A stretch of DNA of 64,000 nucleotides from positions 135,082,714-135,146,713 of the forward strand of contig CM057460.1 of NCBI GenBank assembly GCA_030035585.1. The letters are read 5' to 3'. Source of the DNA: Dugong dugon (Eukaryota; Chordata; Mammalia; Sirenia; Dugongidae). Shown here piece by piece: positions 55,213 to 64,000 of the stretch. The number at the start of each line of letters is the position of its first letter. The stretch's first letter is position 1. The position numbers were made by a program, and so were the translations under genes. Under the pieces are notes generated by a model that was not told the origin of the DNA, searched no databases, and was given only the letters and a program-made list of their open reading frames with translations.

Positions 55213-55404
55213 ATTGTTGTTGTTAGTTGCTATCAAGTTGATTCTGATGCATGTGTGCAGAGTAAAACTGCTCCATAGGGTTTTCAAGGCTATGTGACCT
55301 TTCAGAAGCAGATCACCAGTCCTGTCTCCCGAGGAGCCTCTGGTGGGTTTGAACTGCCAAACTTTTGGCTAGTAGTGGAGTGCTTAACTGTTTGCACCAT
55401 CCAA
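55213..55404 (-). repeat. AfroSINE, antisense, inside the host SINE
   Basis: Begins TGTTGTTGTTAGTTGCTATC (its tail), includes GGGTTTTCAAGGCTATGTG and GAGGAGCCTCTGGTGGG, and ends TTTGCACCATCCAACC. Confidence 0.88.
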
Positions 55405-55426
55405 CCAAGAAAACCCTATGGAGCAG

Positions 55427-55904
55427 CGTCTTAGGCTGGGTTCTCTAGAGAAGCAAAACCAGTAACATGTACACACATACACACACACACATATATGAAG
55501 AGATTTCTATCAAGGAAACAGCTCACACAATTGTAGAGGCTGAAATGTCCCAAGTCTGTGGATCAGGATAGAGGCTTGTCTTGATTCATGTAGCCACAGG
55601 GGCTGGTGAACCCAAGATCGGCAGGTAGGAGAGCAGGGCTCTTGCTCACAGGCTGTGAAGGCCAGCGAATCCAGGACTGGCAGATAAGCTGATAGCTCAA
55701 GTCCCAAGAACAGGAGGTAGCCATAGGATCCAGAGCGAGCAAAAATCCAGAACGTCTGCTTATATTCGGATGCAGGCCACACCTCCAAGGAAACTCCCTT
55801 TCAACTGATTGGCTACTCATAGCAAATTCCATCATGGGAGTGATCACATACAAACACTGAGAATCGTGGCCCAGTCAAGTTGACACACAATCTTAACCAT
55901 CACG
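55427..55904 (-). repeat. ERVL 3' LTR, 478 bp
   Basis: Pairs with 61418-61896. Shared landmarks: GGCTGGGTTC.CTAGAGAAGC, GGAAACAGCTCACAC, GAAACTCCCTTTCAACTG and TGAGAATCGTGGCCCAG. The terminal dinucleotides have mutated at both ends (CG instead of TG as written). A CA/TA microsatellite (55467-55496) has diverged from the other LTR. The inner flank (CCACCCCTTGTC, purine-rich on the minus strand) is the likely polypurine tract. A 92-96 codon frame over the LTR is not a gene. Confidence 0.95.
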
Positions 55905-56223
55905 GTCCACCCCTTGTCAACTTGGCACATGTACACATCTCCTTAAACCATATGTAGTCTCTGAATAAAGACAATTATAAAGTCATACTTGACACCTAAA
56001 CATGATACAGCTAACACATGTACAACTGAAAACGCACTAGCCCCATTTACATCTTATCTTTTATAAGTGAAGAGAAGAGAAATATTTGATGCACACATAC
56101 AAAGCAGAAATACTCATAACAGTTACAGTCCTTGTTTCTGCAACTTGTCACATGGTTGTAATGGCTACCTTCTTCCACCACCCATTCCATATTCCCTTTG
56201 CCCTTAGCAAGCACCTCAGCTGG

Positions 56224-56600
56224 TCATGATTCTTTGCCTCGTGGGGTGACCCAAACCTTCATTCCTGAAGGGTCTGGGTCGTTAGTAGTCATGTCAGAAT
56301 TGGGTTGTTGTAGTTTTCCATTGACTTTAATCACAGGGCATGGTAGTACTAAGAGATGCCCTAAGGGATCTCCTGCATTCCAGACATACTCTTCTTTACC
56401 TCCATTATGTAATGTCAATCTGATTTCCTCTTGTAGTCAGGATCAGTCACACCAGCCAGTATGGTGACTCCCTTCTTGGCCTGTTGATCCAGAGGCATAA
56501 GGAGCCCAAAGTGGCCAGGTGACATTCTTAGCCTCCGGTACAATGGAATCAGTGATGTGTCTCCAGGTGGGAGCATTCCTCCCTTTGGAAATAAGACTTT
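56224..56600 (-). pseudogene. ERVL dUTPase region (defective)
   Basis: Follows the integrase at the C-terminus of pol. The frame ending at 56415 has MLPPGDTSLIPL, then GHFGLLMPLDQQAKKG and AGVTDPDYKR, the order of dUTPase substrate and trimer motifs. A frameshift near 56418 moves the remainder into the frame 56224-56418 (LHNGGKEEYVW... LGHLLVLPC). In life the enzyme removes dUTP to protect reverse transcription. Presence at this position is a hallmark of ERVL. Confidence 0.85.
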
Positions 56601-57500
56601 TAGACCTGCAGAGCCTAAGGTCGCAGGGACAGGAAGCAAAAATCTTGTAAGTGGGTCACTAGGGGTAATAGTGAGTGGTGCCACTCCCATTTCCACCCCT
56701 TGATTCCTGGATCCATGAATCCTGGCTATGGGAGAAACAGCACCATATATTGGGCACTGGTTTAGAGCATATACAGCCTGCTGGAGAACATTGCCCCAAC
56801 CCTGCAAGGTATTGCCACCTAGCTGCACCATACTTGTGTCTTTAGAAGGCCATTCCATCATTCTGTCAAGCCAGCTGCTTCAGTATGATGGGGAACGTGG
56901 TAAGACCAGTGAATTCCATGAGCATGGGCCCACTGCCTCACTTCATTTGCTGTGAAGTGAGTTCCTTCATCCAAGGCAATGCTGTGTGGAATACCATGAT
57001 GGTGGATAAGGCATTCTCTGAGTCCATGGATGGTAGTTTTGGCAGAAGCATTGTGTGAAGGGAAGGCAAATCCATATCCAGAGTAAGTGTCTACTCCAGT
57101 AAGGACAAAGCGCTGTCCTTTCCATGATGGAAGTGGTCCAATGTAATCAACTTGCCACCAGGTTGCTGGCTGATCACCTCAAACGATGGTGTCATATCAG
57201 GGACTCAGTGTTGGTCTTTGCTGCTGGTAGATTGGACAGTCAGCAGTGGCTGTAGCCAAGTCAGCCTTGGTGAGTGGAAGTCCATGTTGCTGGGCCTATG
57301 CATAACGTCCATCCCTACCACCATGGCCACTTTGTTCATGAGCCCATTGAGCAATGATGGTAGAAACTGGGGAAAGAGGATGACTGGCTTCCACAGAACG
57401 CATCATCCTATCCACTTGTTAAAATCATCCTCTGCTGAGATCACCCTTTGGTGAGCATTCACATGATACACGAATATCTTCACTTCTTTTGCCCGTTCAG
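56600..57500 (-). pseudogene. ERVL integrase region (defective)
   Basis: The first part of the frame 56415-56861 (MMEWPSKDTSMVQLGG, VLQQAVYALNQCPIYGAVSP) and pieces in other frames up to about 57500 read as the integrase core and C-terminus. Stops and shifts prevent one continuous frame, and I did not map each catalytic residue. Confidence 0.75.
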
Positions 57501-57938
57501 AGAGGTCTGTCCGCATACCTCTTCCCCATAAAGCCTTGTCTCCAATTTTTGGTCATGTTCCTTCCATGTCTTTGACCATCCAACCAAACCATTGGCCACA
57601 GCCCATGAATCAATATACAGTCACACATCTGGCTGTTTCTCCTTCCAAGAAAAGTGAACAACCAGGTAAATTGCTCGAAGTTCTGTCCATTGAGAGGATT
57701 TCCCTTCACCACTGTCCTTCAGGGAGGTCCCAGAAAGGGGCTGTAGCGCTGCCGCTGTCCACTTTCGAGTGGTGCCTGCATATCTCGCAGAACCATCTGT
57801 AAACCAGGCACAAGTTTTCTCTTCTTCAGTCAGCTGATCATAAGGAACTCCCCATAAGGCCATAGGTGCAGACTGGTAGATGGAAGGTAATGTGACAGGA
57901 GTGGAGACCATGGGCATTTGGGCCACTTCCTCATGCAA
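57497..57938 (-). pseudogene. ERVL RNase H region (defective)
   Basis: The frame 57621-57938 has CAWFTDGSARYAG (the first RNase H aspartate block) and SSQWTELRAIYLVVH (the glutamate block). The frame 57497-57712 continues with IHGLWPMVWLDGQRHG. A frameshift lies near 57660. Confidence 0.85.
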
Positions 57939-58137
57939 CTTATTTGTGTCTTCAGGTCCTGCTTGGGCCTAATCTGCTACATACAACTTCCATTTAATGA
58001 TGGAGTGCTGCTGTGCACATCCAACTTTATGACTCTGTGGGTCAGACAACACCGAGTTCATAATGGGAAGTTCAGGCCTCATGGTGACTTGGTGTCCCTG
58101 GTTAAGCGTTCAATCTCTACTAAGGCCTAGTAACAGC

Positions 58138-59020
58138 TTAGAAAAGCTGTTTCTCAAAAGGAGAGTAGTTATCTGGAGAGGATAGCAGTGCTTTGCTCAA
58201 AAATCCTAAGGGTCTGTGCTGTGATTCATCAATAGGAGCCTGCCAAAGACTCCAAACAGCATCTCTATCTGCCATGGACACTTCAAGCACCATTCGATCA
58301 GCTGGATCATATGGCCCAAGTGGCAGAACCTGTTTCAGAGCCTTCTCTTGTTCTGAGCCCCACTCAAAACTAGCAGCTTTTCGAGTCACTTGATAAATAG
58401 GCTGGAGGAGCACATCTAAATGAGGAATATGTTGCCTCCAAAATCCAAAGAGGCCCACTAGGCAATTGTGTCTCCTTTTTAGTTGTGGGAGCAGCCAGAT
58501 GCAATAATTTATCCTTCACTTTAGAAGGAATATCTCAACGTGCCCCATGCCACTGGAACCCTAGAAATTTCACTGAGGTGGAAGGTGCCTGAATTTTTGT
58601 GGGATTAATTTTCCATCCTCTAGCACGCAAATATTTTACCAATAAGTCCAGAGTCATTGACATTTCTTCCTTACTAGGTCTAATCAGCATAATGCCACCA
58701 ATGTAATGAACCAGTGTGACGTCTTGTGGAAGGGAAAGGCAATCAAGGTCTCTGTGGACTAAATTACGACATAGGGCTGGAGAGTTGATGTAGCCCTGAG
58801 GTAGGCAAGTGAAGGTGTATTGTTGGCCTTGCCAGCTGAAGGCAAACTGCTTCTGGTGGTCCTTTGAAACAGGTATGGAGAAAAAGGCATTAGCCAGCTC
58901 AATAGCTGCATACCAGGTACCAGGAGATGTATTAGTTTGCTCAAGCAATGAAACTACATCTGGAACAGCAGCTGCAATTGGAGTCACCACCTGGTAAAGT
59001 TTTCGATAATCTACTGTCAT
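58138..59020 (-). pseudogene. ERVL reverse-transcriptase region (defective)
   Basis: The frame 58535-59020 (161 codons) has [31 protein letters not shown] and [10 protein letters not shown]. The catalytic tetrad at 58694-58705 reads YIGG, so the essential aspartate pair is gone. The frame 58138-58458 continues (GLFGFWRQHIPHLDVLLQP, LPLGPYDPADRMVLEV) after a shift near 58500. Confidence 0.93.
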
Positions 59021-59023
59021 TCT

Positions 59024-59641
59024 CTAAGATCCATCTGTTTTTTGCACAGGCCAAATAGGCAAGTTGAATGGGGATGTGGTGGGAATCACCACCCCTGCAT
59101 CCTTCAAGTCCTTGATGGTGGCAGTAATCTCTGCAATCCCTCCAGGAACGCAGTATTGGTTTTGGTTTACTATTTTCCTAGGTAGGAACAGTTCTAATGG
59201 CTTCCACTTGGCTTTTCCTACCATAATAGCCCTTACTCTGTTTATCAGGGATCCATTGTGGGGGTTCTGCAAGTTGCTGAGTATATCTATTCCAATTATG
59301 CATTCTGGAACTGGGGAAATCACTACAGGATGGGTTTGGGGACCCACTGGACCTAGTGTGAGACGGACATGAGCCAAGACTCCATTAATAACCTGACCTC
59401 CATATGCCCCTACTCTGACTGGTGGGCCACTGTGATGTTTTGGGTCTCCTGGAATTAGTGTCAGTTCAGAGCCAGTATTCACTAATCCCTGAAAAGTCTG
59501 ATTATTTCCTTTTCCCAAGTAAATAGTCACTCTCATAAAAGGCCATAGATCCCTTTGGGGAGGGCTGGGGGAAAGATTAACAGTAAAAATTTTTGGCAGG
59601 GAGTTGGAATCCTTCCTCAAGGGAACCTGCCTCCCCTTCAT
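59024..59641 (-). pseudogene. ERVL protease and start of RT (defective)
   Basis: 205 codons. An aspartic-protease fold is suggested by the [14 protein letters not shown] region (active-site triad at 59471-59479 reads NTG, the catalytic aspartate being replaced) and CIIGIDIL. The later part ([22 protein letters not shown]) is the RT start. A single in-frame TAG (59024-59026) separates it from the main RT frame. Confidence 0.9.
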
Positions 59642-59743
59642 TCAAGGGGTTATGGGTCTTTAAATTTGCTCAAATCTGGGAATTGATTGAGGGACCGTGA
59701 CTCTCTATTCTGGTGATTTGAGTTATACTGCTGTTCACCTGAC

Positions 59744-61376
59744 CTAGAATTTATCCATTGGTACAGACCAAGTAGATTTCCTATCTATTTCACTCCTAGG
59801 AGCACCATGACTAAGTAGCCAATGCAGTAAGTCCCTGTGAGTCAGACTATTCTGATTTCTGCTTTGACTCCGCTGTCCATTACTGTAAATAACATCCACC
59901 TTGTCTTTGTCAGTTGAGTGCAGCCACTTGGCCCCTACTACCACGGGGTCCAATCAACCCCACTGTAGTTAGGTATCTTAATTCAGTTAGGGAGTTCCCA
60001 TTGTCAAATCTCATATACATAAAATAGCAATCACACCAGTCTTCAAGGATGTTGGAGCTCCCTTCACAAATTTGTTCCTCACAGTTGTGGCAAAATGTAC
60101 GTCTTCTGGGCACTGCATGTGTGGGTCTGTGGGTCTAACCTGATAAATCCACTCTAGCATGCCAATTTCCCTAAGCCTTTGGGTACTTTCTTCTACAGTA
60201 TACCAAGGCAGATCTGGTACTTCAGCTTGATTTAGTGTCAGCCACCTCATAATCCATGCTTCATCAACCCAACCAAATAAACTATTAGATCCTTTCCTAA
60301 CTTTTTGAGCTGAAACACTGAATGAAGAATCTGTGCTTAGTGGACTCATATCAATAAACTCAGACTGATCCATCTTTATGTTCCTTGCACCATTATCCCA
60401 CACCCTTAATAGCCATTCCCACACATATTCCCCAGATTTTGGTTTGTAAATATTAGAAAAATCAAGTAGTTCTTTTGGAGTGTAGCATATCTCCTCCTGG
60501 GTCACACTTTGTACTTCACCTTTAGGGGCTTGCTGGGACTTAAGTCTAGTTATAGGTCTAGAAGCCAGAATCAGTAGTGTGAAATTGTTTTGAGAACATT
60601 CAGCATTGTCATGTAAAGTATCTGCCTCAGGCGATGCCCCAGGCAATGACTCAGGCAAGGCTCTTTAGAGGCAGCTGGGCTAGGGCTAATCTCATTAGAT
60701 GGGTGTGAGGGGCTAATGGTTTTTCTGGGCAGGGTGGTTTAGCAGACAAACATGAAGTAATCTCTTCAGATAGGAGTGGTTCTGCTGGCAGGAGTGATTC
60801 AGTGGAATTTAGGGGCTCAGTGTCCCCAGCTTCCTGATTATCTGCCCATATGTCCCCATCCCAAGTTTCAGGATCCCATTTCTTCCCAATCGATGCCCTT
60901 ACTTTAACTTCAGACACCTCTTGAGGTTTGGCAGTTGAGCTGGCATTGTAATTCAGCCACTCTTAGAAATAAGACTCTGGGTTTGGTTTTCAGCAACTTC
61001 AGCTCTGTTACTACAAGAAATAAGGCTTTCTTTTCAAAGCACAAGTGGAAGCCTTGAAGTCATTTATGCGGCACTTGAGCTTTGACTCTGAAGCCCTGAG
61101 TGCATCTCTTCCTTTCACCAGTTTGTCTAGCAAAAGTAGGACCAACAAACCGGCTTCCTTATACTTCTCATTCTGACAAAACTGTAGAAAGATATCACAC
61201 ATATGTTCACTCATAGCCTCACCTTTCACCAATACCTGATATACTGGTGTTGATATTTTGTGTATTTGTATCACCACTTCATGCTGTGGATTAACAGCGC
61301 CCTTTTTACTGCTGCAAGCAGAGTCATCAACATGTTTAAGACTAACCAGACTTGAGAACCAGTTTAGAAAACTCAT
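59744..61376 (-). pseudogene. ERVL gag region (defective)
   Basis: Position directly after the 5' LTR and primer site, and before protease, identifies gag. Frames: 61011-61376 (MSFLNWFSSLVSLKHVDD..., helical matrix-like), 60651-60917 (acidic, Pro-rich linker), 60011-60658 (capsid-like; LLDFSNIYKPKSGEYVWEWL) and 59744-60113 (C-terminal part). Frameshifts fall near 60650-60660 and 60050, and a stop gap lies at 60918-61010. Confidence 0.8.
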
Positions 61377-61397
61377 CCTTACAATTTTGTTTCTCTA

Positions 61398-61415
61398 GAA
61401 CTATTCTTGGTACCA
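61398..61415 (-). other. ERVL primer-binding site, tRNA-Leu-like
   Basis: On the minus strand, two bases after the LTR end, the sequence is TGGTACCAAGAATAG. This resembles the complement of a tRNA-Leu (UAA) 3' end (starting TGGTACCAGGAGT). Eight initial bases agree, then substitutions appear. Confidence 0.75.
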
Positions 61416-61417
61416 AA

Positions 61418-61896
61418 TGTCTTTGGCTGGGTTCCCTAGAGAAGCAAAACCAGTGAAGCATATAAATATATATATAAAGAGATTTGTGTCAAGGAAACAG
61501 CTCACACCTTTGGGCTGGAATGTCCCAAGTCCATGGATCAGGATAGAGGCTTCTTTCGATTCATGTAGCCGTGGGGGCTGGCAAACCCAAGATCAGCAGG
61601 TCGGAGAGCAGGGCTCTTGCTCACAGGCTGTGAAGGTCAACGAATCCCAAGATTGGCAGATAACCTGATAGCTCGAGTCCCAAGAACAGGAGGTCAGACA
61701 AACAGGAGGAAGCCGCAGGATCCAGCACGAGCAAAAAGCCAGAATGTCTGCTTATATTCGGTTGCAGGCCACACCCCCAAGGAAACTCCCTTTCAACTGA
61801 TTGGCTACTCACAGCAAATCCCATCATGGGAGTGATCACATACAAACACTGAGAATCATGGCCCAGCCAAGTTGACACAAAATCTTACCCATCACA
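61418..61896 (-). repeat. ERVL 5' LTR, 479 bp
   Basis: Retains TG...CA termini (TGTCTTTGG at the left, CCATCACA at the right, as written on +). Contains GATTTGTGTCAAGGAAAC and GAGGTCAGACAAACAGG, the latter partly missing from the other LTR. Same family as the solo LTR at 20999. Confidence 0.95.
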
Positions 61897-61967
61897 AGCA
61901 GTTTCTGCTGTCACATACGGGGACACCGTGAGTTGGGATAGATTTGATGGCAATCAGTTTTTTGGTT
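61897..61967 (+). repeat. AfroSINE (host of the ERVL), last part
   Basis: AGCAGTTTCTGCTGTCACATACGG... GTGAGTTGGGATAGATTTGATGGCAATC completes the SINE begun at 55104. Confidence 0.88.
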
Positions 61968-62060
61968 TATATCTCAAATATTGCATTGACATACTTACAC
62001 TAAAAATCATTTGTTTTTTAACTGAAATTCTACTTTAACTGGGTATCCTGTATTTTTGTT
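61968..62060 (+). repeat. Palindromic repeat, right arm
   Basis: Complement of 55033-55103; the loop side reads CAAATATTGCATTGACATAC. Confidence 0.8.
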
Positions 62061-62440
62061 TGTGAAATCTGGCATTCCTATGAAAATGACATTTAAGAAG
62101 AGACCTGGTGGAAAAAGGAATGAATCTTGTGACTGTCTGAGGGCATATTGTTCCAGGCAGGGGAAATTGAGGTGGGAGCATGCTCAAGGAAGAGCCAGGA
62201 GGCCAGTGTGCTGGAAGGCAAGTGAGTTTGGAGGAGCGTGGTGGGAGGTTAGGAGCCGGATAAATTAGACCATGGAAAAGACTTTACATTTTTTTCTGAG
62301 CGAAGTAGATCTTGAGGAAAGAGTACCATGAGCTGACTTAAGTTTTAAAAGAATCACTCTGGGTGCTGTATGGAGAATAGTATATAGTGGAGCAAGGGTG
62401 GATGATATTAGGAGAAGCTCAGAGAACAGTGTGGCTGGAG
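62061..62440 (+). repeat. Old mammalian interspersed repeat, right part
   Basis: Continuation of 54776-55032: CATATTGTTCCAGGCAGGGG, AGGCCAGTGTGCTGG, AAAGAATCACTCTGGGTGCTG. Family unnamed. Confidence 0.55.
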
Positions 62441-63640
62441 AAACAAATGAAGAGTGGTCAGTGTATAGTTACTTAAATCCATAGGACCACTTGAGGTCAG
62501 ATGGAAAATGAAGGTAGACACAGCTTTGACTAGGGAAAGACTGAGATGTCTGTATTTCTATAAACTTGAACCGCTGAGAATTGGATCTGTAGGTCCAATG
62601 TGGACTAATGATCAGGGTAGGCATAGTTGTGCTTGTGGTAAGAACAGTCCTTACTTTTGGCTCTTTGGGTGGTGTGGCAGTGAGGAAGTAGTAGAGCGAC
62701 TTCAGAATGATGCTGCCACTCCTAAATGTGTTGGAGTCTGTGGACTATGAGGCCATGGTATGTTCCAGTTGAGGTGTTTACAGGAATCCTTCCCCAAGGG
62801 AGGGAGGCTTAATCAGACTCACCCAAATGTCCTACTGAAAAATCTCATTTACCTCATCTACTCACAGTCTGACATGCTGTCCACACTTGGGCAAGCACTT
62901 TTGGACATGTGCATATCTACACATAATTTTCTCTCTCATTTTTCATAATACTTCTTGTAATGTCTTTTTTATTTTATTTTTTCTGACTACAAAAGCTGAA
63001 AATACTTACAAAAGGGAATTTGGAAAATGCACACGAATACTTTAAAAAGAAAAAAAATGAGCCATAATTAATTTGGTATATATTCTTCTTATTTCAGTTA
63101 ATACTTTTTTTATTATGTAGATGAAAACATGCTGTTTGCCTCATCATAAAATCATAAGCGTTTTCCTTGTATTGAAAATTCTTTGTGAACATAATTTTTA
63201 TTGGCTATATGTTTTAACATGGTTGAATTCAATGATTAAATATTTAGGTGCATCCCTTCCTTCTTCCCTTCCTTCCGTCCCTCCCTTTTCACTTTGAAAA
63301 TATTTTTAATCATTCGATATCCTGAGTCTATTGGATCATGCTTGCCAGAATAGCTGCAATAAAAAAACACACACAGAGAGAAACTCCCTTTATACCAACA
63401 ACAATAATACTAGGAGCAACAGCGAACATTTGTGTATCACTTTATAATTTACAGGAGATTATGTAACACACATGCTGTTTTTGCTGCTGCTGCCTCTCAA
63501 ATGCAGGGAGCGCTCTGTCCTGCCTGGTGAGAGTGAGATGGGGAAGCTGTGCATCAGCGAGGCTGCGCAGTTCCTCCAAAGCAAGGCCCGGCTGAGCTGG
63601 CTCTTTTGACCTGCATGCTCAAGGGGAGTTTTGCATCTGT
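62441..63640. other. Unique intron sequence with a CT-rich tract
   Basis: (CCTT)n-like tract at about 63256-63290. Frames of 60-80 codons (62508-62750 and 62760-62948, +; 63459-63644, -) are unsupported. Confidence 0.5.
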
Positions 63641-63900
63641 CCAAATGTTAGCCTGGAACTAAACGCCTCCACACAGTGATGAAATCGCTAACAAATGTAG
63701 TGACAACACTGAACATAAGGCCTTAATTTTTTTTCAAATTGCTTGCATTTACAGTTAATTCAATTTGAATTATAAGTCACCTCCATGCGAATGACTCATG
63801 TACTCATTATGAGATTTGTTTTCTAAAATGAACAAAATGGAGAGAAGTTTGTTTGCAAACTGTGCCCAACCAGGGTAGTGCTGAACTGGTTTCAAGCTGG
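63640..63900. promoter_or_regulatory. Candidate conserved intronic element
   Basis: Repeat-free, with AAGGCCTTAATTTTTTTTC, CAGTTAATTCAATTTGAATTATAAG and CGAATGACTCATG (AP-1-like, about 63788-63800). Composition-based guess only. Confidence 0.3.
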
Positions 63901-64000
63901 AAAAGTTGTCTTATATCATTGTATATCTTGTGTTCCAGATCTGGAGTTAGCAGAGAAAATGGAAATATCTTTTAAAAGCACACTTGGATCACAGTCTACT

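Larger units (their letters stand above)
55427..61896 (-). mobile_element. ERVL-class endogenous retrovirus, antisense, complete but defective
   Basis: A 6.5-kb provirus with both LTRs, read right to left: 5' LTR (61418-61896), primer site, gag, pol (protease, RT, RNase H, integrase, dUTPase), 3' LTR (55427-55904). No envelope frame is seen, as is usual for ERVL. The C-terminal dUTPase and the tRNA-Leu-like primer site place it in this class. AGCAG at 55422-55426 and 61897-61901 is a perfect 5-bp target duplication inside an AfroSINE, so it is younger than that SINE. All genes carry stops or frameshifts and key catalytic residues are lost, so it is inert as a virus. It lies antisense to PRDM6 within an intron, the orientation that usually survives there. 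Confidence 0.95.
40009..64000 (+). other. PRDM6: PRDM6 second coding intron (runs past the window)
   Basis: At least 24 kb. I looked for the rest of the PR domain (the WMRYI- and LLVWYND-like regions) and zinc fingers on the + strand and saw none, so the next exon should lie to the right. The first 15 kb is unusually AT-rich. Repeats and candidate elements inside are listed separately. Confidence 0.85.

Noticed and set aside
55510-55853. 92-96 codon minus frames at the left end of the retrovirus as an envelope gene
   Set aside because: They lie wholly inside the LTR, and the matching frame occurs in the other LTR (61621-61878).
1-64000. CRISPR arrays, operons, plasmid or phage modules
   Set aside because: The repeats are eukaryotic interspersed elements, exons have GT/AG introns, and no evenly spaced short direct repeats are present.

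Overview
This window is mammalian nuclear DNA, most likely from an afrotherian (elephant-like) genome. The host clue is the repeat load. Many copies of a tRNA-derived SINE carry the head 'CCCTGGTGGCACAGTGG' and the tail 'TCGACTCGACGGCA..CTAACAACAACAA', which is the AfroSINE type. BovB/RTE-type LINEs with the same 3' end are present too. Species assignment is inference. There is no bacterial, plasmid or CRISPR content, and almost every open frame is transposon debris or chance.

The only host gene I recognise is PRDM6 (PR-domain zinc finger 6), on the + strand. A probable non-coding first exon ends at a GTAAAC donor at 29319. The first coding exon runs 29815-30385 (residues 1-190 plus one base of codon 191) and the second 39701-40008 (to residue 293, in the middle of the PR/SET-like domain). 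The phases join exactly through a split Arg codon. The rest of the PR domain and the zinc fingers were not found up to 64000, so they should lie downstream. The gene start sits in a large CpG island (about 28.4-30.5 kb). The first coding intron holds two more CpG-rich blocks (about 34.6-35.5 and 38.2-39.6 kb).

Regions: 1-21.8 kb is intergenic and dense with nested repeats (AfroSINEs, two RTE LINEs and RTE-derived short elements, L1 pieces, LTRs). It begins with a roughly 97% identical inverted repeat. 21.8-28.4 kb is mostly unique upstream sequence with a few old L2/MIR pieces. 28.4-40.0 kb is the PRDM6 5' end. 40-64 kb is a long, AT-rich PRDM6 intron. That intron contains a perfect 119-bp direct repeat, several candidate conserved elements, and a five-level nest around an antisense ERVL-class endogenous retrovirus (55427-61896).

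The best-resolved structures are the nests, because target-site duplications can be read directly. An LTR inserted in a MIR is flanked by CCTTG and itself split by a SINE and an L1. A solo ERVL LTR in an RTE tail is flanked by CATAC. The ERVL provirus in an AfroSINE is flanked by AGCAG and carries a tRNA-Leu-like primer site, a dUTPase and visibly dead protease and RT motifs. I found no convincing new biological system. The most unusual signals are the two near-perfect duplications (0-1.2 kb and 41.9-42.7 kb), the RTE internal-deletion family, the monomer-like L1 5' end, and an unexplained 150-codon frame at 20.3-20.8 kb.
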